From assembly GCA_964512305.1 (NCBI GenBank), contig CAZEIW010000003.1, positions 1 through 8,036 on the forward strand: a stretch of 8,036 nt of DNA. The letters are read 5' to 3'. Positions 6,056 to 8,036 of the stretch are shown here, one piece after another. The stretch is from CAZEIW01 sp964512305. GTDB taxonomy: Bacteria; Pseudomonadota; Gammaproteobacteria; Burkholderiales; Burkholderiaceae_F. The position numbers and the translations under genes were made by a program. How positions within the stretch are numbered: position 1 is the first letter of the stretch; the number at the start of each line of letters is the position of its first letter. The notes under the pieces were generated by a model. It was given only the letters and a program-made list of their open reading frames with translations. It was not told the DNA's origin and made no database searches.

Positions 6056-7228
6056 TCAGAGATGCAGCAGGACGCCGGCGAGACCGCTCAGCGGAACCAG
6101 CGCATACGCCTTGCACGCGGTCTTTAGCAGCAGCAGCAGCGACAGCGCGAAAATGGCCAGCGTGATCCAGCTGAGCGCCGAGCCTTGCGCGATCTGCCAG
6201 GCCGAGGCCACGGTCAGGCCGACCACCGCGGCGCGCACGCCCCTCATCGCGGCCTCGAATCGCGCTGAACCCCGCATGGCCGTGAGCCCGAATCCGGCGC
6301 AAAGCGTCAGCAGTCCGGGCGGGCCGAACGTGCCCGCCGCCGCGCCGAGAGCGCCGGTGATACCGGCGGTCTGGTATCCGATGAAAATCGTGCTGGTCAG
6401 AAGCGGCCCCGGGCTGATCTGCGACGCGGCGATCGCACTGGTCAGCCCGGCGGCGGTGGTCCAGCCGAACGACTCCACGCATAGCTGGTGCAGCACCGGC
6501 ACCGCGATCAGCCCGCCGCCGAACATCGACAGCGACGCGCCGGCGAGGCCGGCCGGAAGCTGAAACCATGCGGGCGTATCGCGCAGCAGGGAAGGAAACG
6601 GGAGCGTCAGCACGCATGCGCTCAGCAGTACGAGACACGCGATCACACCCCGCGAGGGCTTGACCGCAGCGGAGCGCGACGACGGCGGCACGAGCGGCGT
6701 CTGCCCGCGCACGCCCGCAGAGGCGGCGGCCGCGCATCCCAGCAGCAGTACCGGCACCAGCGCTCCCTTGAAGGCGAGCAGCCCGAGCGCGGCCGCGACC
6801 GCGAGGGCGGCGTCGAGCCGATCAGTGAGCGCGGTCTTCGCCTGCCCCAGCGCCGCGCCGATGATGACCGCGCAGATCGCCGGCGAAAGCCCGCTCAGCA
6901 GCGCGGAGACGACGGAGTGATGGCTCTGTACGCTCCGGTAGCCTTGCGCGAGCACGCAGATCGCGATGGCCGAGGGCAGCAGTGCGCCCGTGCCCGCCAC
7001 GACGGCGCCCCAGCGTCCGCGCATCAGGTAGCCTAGGCGCACGGCGAGATTGCTGCCGACCGGGCCCGGCATCAGCCACGCCAGCGCCAATGCGTCGGCG
7101 TACTGCTGGGGCGTGACGAGCCTGCGATCGGTGACGAAGGTGTTCCGCGCGGCCGCCATCAGGGCGAACCCGCCCCATGACGTTGCGCCCAGCTTGAAAA
7201 ACGCCACAAATAGACCGAGAAGCCCCAC
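6056..7228 (-). CDS. chrA: Two-domain ChrA-family chromate transporter
   Basis: An inner-membrane protein of 390 residues from the chosen GTG, the usual length for fused two-domain ChrA transporters, which export chromate in characterised members. The N-half has FKLGATSWGGFALM (11-24), PGPVGSNLAV (54-63) and LLPSA (83-87). The C-half repeats the pattern with MFGGGLIAVPVL (235-246), QISPGP (270-275) and FIGYQTAGITGALGA (282-296). Many alternating hydrophobic segments lie between. The N-half signature is SWGGF where many ChrA have FGGP, so substrate assignment is tentative. Start: the frame extends to a TTG at 7315, but the extra 29 codons are rich in codons rare here (AAA, CTA, GTA, TGT), coincide with DNA repeats and lack a Shine-Dalgarno, so GTG at 7228 is preferred although it too lacks one. 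It is the first gene of the operon with the cyclotransferase, pxpB and pxpC. Confidence 0.87.
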   Translation of the reverse strand: MGLLGLFVAFFKLGATSWGGFALMAAARNTFVTDRRLVTPQQYADALALAWLMPGPVGSNLAVRLGYLMRGRWGAVVAGTGALLPSAIAICVLAQGYRSVQSHHSVVSALLSGLSPAICAVIIGAALGQAKTALTDRLDAALAVAAALGLLAFKGALVPVLLLGCAAAASAGVRGQTPLVPPSSRSAAVKPSRGVIACLVLLSACVLTLPFPSLLRDTPAWFQLPAGLAGASLSMFGGGLIAVPVLHQLCVESFGWTTAAGLTSAIAASQISPGPLLTSTIFIGYQTAGITGALGAAAGTFGPPGLLTLCAGFGLTAMRGSARFEAAMRGVRAAVVGLTVASAWQIAQGSALSWITLAIFALSLLLLLKTACKAYALVPLSGLAGVLLHL

Positions 7229-7240
7229 AGTGTGTAGTTG

Positions 7241-7297
7241 TTTGTACTGTTTGACCGTCTGTTTGACTAGGAGCTGCCCTGGACATCCCTTAGTCAA
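7241..7297. promoter_or_regulatory. Repeat-rich putative operator/promoter region of the chrA operon
   Basis: Two exact copies of CTGTTTGAC (7247-7255 and 7259-7267) form a 12-bp-spaced direct repeat. TTGACTA (7263-7269) forms a perfect 7-bp inverted repeat with TAGTCAA (7291-7297). The stretch is clearly less GC-rich than its surroundings. On the minus strand TAGTCA (7269-7264) and TACAAA (7246-7241), 17 bases apart, are a weak -35/-10 pair; that would start transcription only a few bases before the GTG at 7228. The repeats are seen directly; operator and promoter roles are inferred. Confidence 0.4.
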
Positions 7298-7339
7298 TAC
7301 GATAACCCACGACAACCTCGTCAGGAAAGGCGGGCCACC

Positions 7340-7353
7340 CGATCACGGGATCG
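7340..7353. repeat. Inverted repeat CGATC-N4-GATCG between divergent genes
   Basis: Perfect 5-bp arms with a 4-base centre (ACGG), about 60 bases before the plus-strand ATG at 7415. It could be a regulator site for either divergent gene. Short palindromes with GATC cores are common, so the evidence is weak. Confidence 0.25.
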
Positions 7354-7414
7354 TCGAATCGGCCTAATTACGACCCGTTCGCAACCACCCGGCATCAGGA
7401 CTGAGTGAGAAGCC

Positions 7415-8036
7415 ATGACCTACCCGGAAGACATCTACAGCGAACGGTCGGATATCGACGTCGACACGCTCGCCAATCTCGGCCCGCTCGCACCGATGGC
7501 GGGAATCTGGCGCGGCGTCCGCGGGCTCGACGTCAATCCCAAGCCCGAGGGCCCGAAGAAGCAGGCCTACGTCGAGCGGATCGAACTGCAGCCGATCGAT
7601 CCCCAAAGCAACGGGCCTCAGCTCTTCTACGGGTTGCGCTACCACACGCACATCGTCCAACCCGACCAGGTCGAGACCTATCACGACCAGGTCGGGTACT
7701 GGCTCTGGGAACCGGCCACCGGGACGGTCATCCACACCCTGACGATTCCGCGCGGGCAGGTCGCGATGGCGTCAGGGAAAGCGGCTGCCGATGCCAAGGA
7801 GTTCGAGCTGGTCGCGACGCGGGGCTCGGAAACCTATGGCATCTGCTCCAACCCGTTTCTCGAACACGCGTTCCGGACGATGGAGTTCCGGATCAAGGTC
7901 GGCATCCACGCCAACGGGACCTGGTCCTACGAGGAAGACACGCTGCTGATGATCCGCGGCAAGACCGAGCCGTTTCATCACACCGATCGCAACACGCTGA
8001 CGAAGATCGGCGAACCGACGCCGAACCCGCTGGCGC
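7415..8036 (+). CDS. Nitrobindin/FABP-like heme-binding beta-barrel domain protein, 3' end outside window
   Basis: An open frame of 207 codons with no stop before the right edge. The ATG is the first possible start: an in-frame TGA lies two codons upstream, overlapping a GTGAG Shine-Dalgarno-like sequence. Resemblance to the nitrobindin/THAP4-type beta-barrel family rests on LAPMAGIWRGVRGLDV (25-40; Trp32 in the family's GxWxG motif), a YHDQVGYWLWEP stretch with TGTVIHTLTIPRGQVAMASG after it (the family's GYW...G...P.G pattern), and strand-rich alternating sequence throughout. There is no signal peptide, so it is probably cytoplasmic. A histidine pair (PFHHTDRNTLTK) near the C-terminus could contribute to ligand or heme binding. 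The sequence reads as nearly complete at the edge. Divergent from chrA across 186 bases. The exact ligand is unknown. Confidence 0.75.
   Translation, partial: MTYPEDIYSERSDIDVDTLANLGPLAPMAGIWRGVRGLDVNPKPEGPKKQAYVERIELQPIDPQSNGPQLFYGLRYHTHIVQPDQVETYHDQVGYWLWEPATGTVIHTLTIPRGQVAMASGKAAADAKEFELVATRGSETYGICSNPFLEHAFRTMEFRIKVGIHANGTWSYEEDTLLMIRGKTEPFHHTDRNTLTKIGEPTPNPLA

Noticed and set aside
6126..6140. Run of five AGC triplets
   Set aside because: It simply encodes a leucine run in a membrane helix of ChrA on the minus strand.
5811..6737. Minus-strand 308-codon frame across chrA and the cyclotransferase gene
   Set aside because: It spans two recognised genes in another frame and its translation is Arg/Ala-rich without hydrophobic segments.
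7364..7981. Minus-strand frames opposite the nitrobindin-like gene
   Set aside because: The plus-strand reading gives a coherent beta-barrel family protein with an adjacent Shine-Dalgarno; the antisense frames show no family features.

Overview
The window is GC-rich and densely coded, with strong G/C preference at third codon positions. Together with the gene content (a large Cache-PAS-GGDEF-EAL protein, 5-oxoprolinase subunits and a two-domain ChrA transporter) this suggests a proteobacterium, most likely a betaproteobacterium of the Burkholderiales or a relative. That placement is inferred from style and family resemblance; no rRNA or other phylogenetic marker is present.

Layout: bases 1-138 hold no recognisable gene, only a GC-rich hairpin. 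Bases 139-3606 (minus) encode a membrane-anchored c-di-GMP enzyme with an extracytoplasmic Cache-like sensor, three PAS domains, an intact GGDEF domain with an inhibitory I-site, and an intact EAL domain. A plausible promoter and an inverted repeat lie just upstream. A roughly 240-base intergenic region with a terminator-like hairpin separates it from a compact four-gene minus-strand operon running from about 7228 down to 3850: chrA-like transporter, gamma-glutamylcyclotransferase-like protein, pxpB and pxpC. The last three genes are 1 base apart or overlap by 4 bases. A divergent plus-strand gene for a nitrobindin/FABP-like beta-barrel protein starts at 7415 and runs off the right edge. The 186 bases between the two divergent genes carry several TTGAC-containing repeats that look regulatory.

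The most interesting point is metabolic. Gamma-glutamylcyclotransferases release 5-oxoproline from gamma-glutamyl compounds, and PxpB/PxpC are two subunits of the ATP-dependent prokaryotic 5-oxoprolinase that returns it to glutamate. Producer and consumer of 5-oxoproline thus appear to be co-transcribed, behind a chromate-type transporter. The third subunit, PxpA, is not in the window. PxpB also carries an expanding-type 12-bp tandem repeat that encodes a Gly/Ser/Ala/Thr linker between its two domains.

The very long plus-strand open frame opposite the c-di-GMP gene is judged to be a codon-usage artefact, not a gene.
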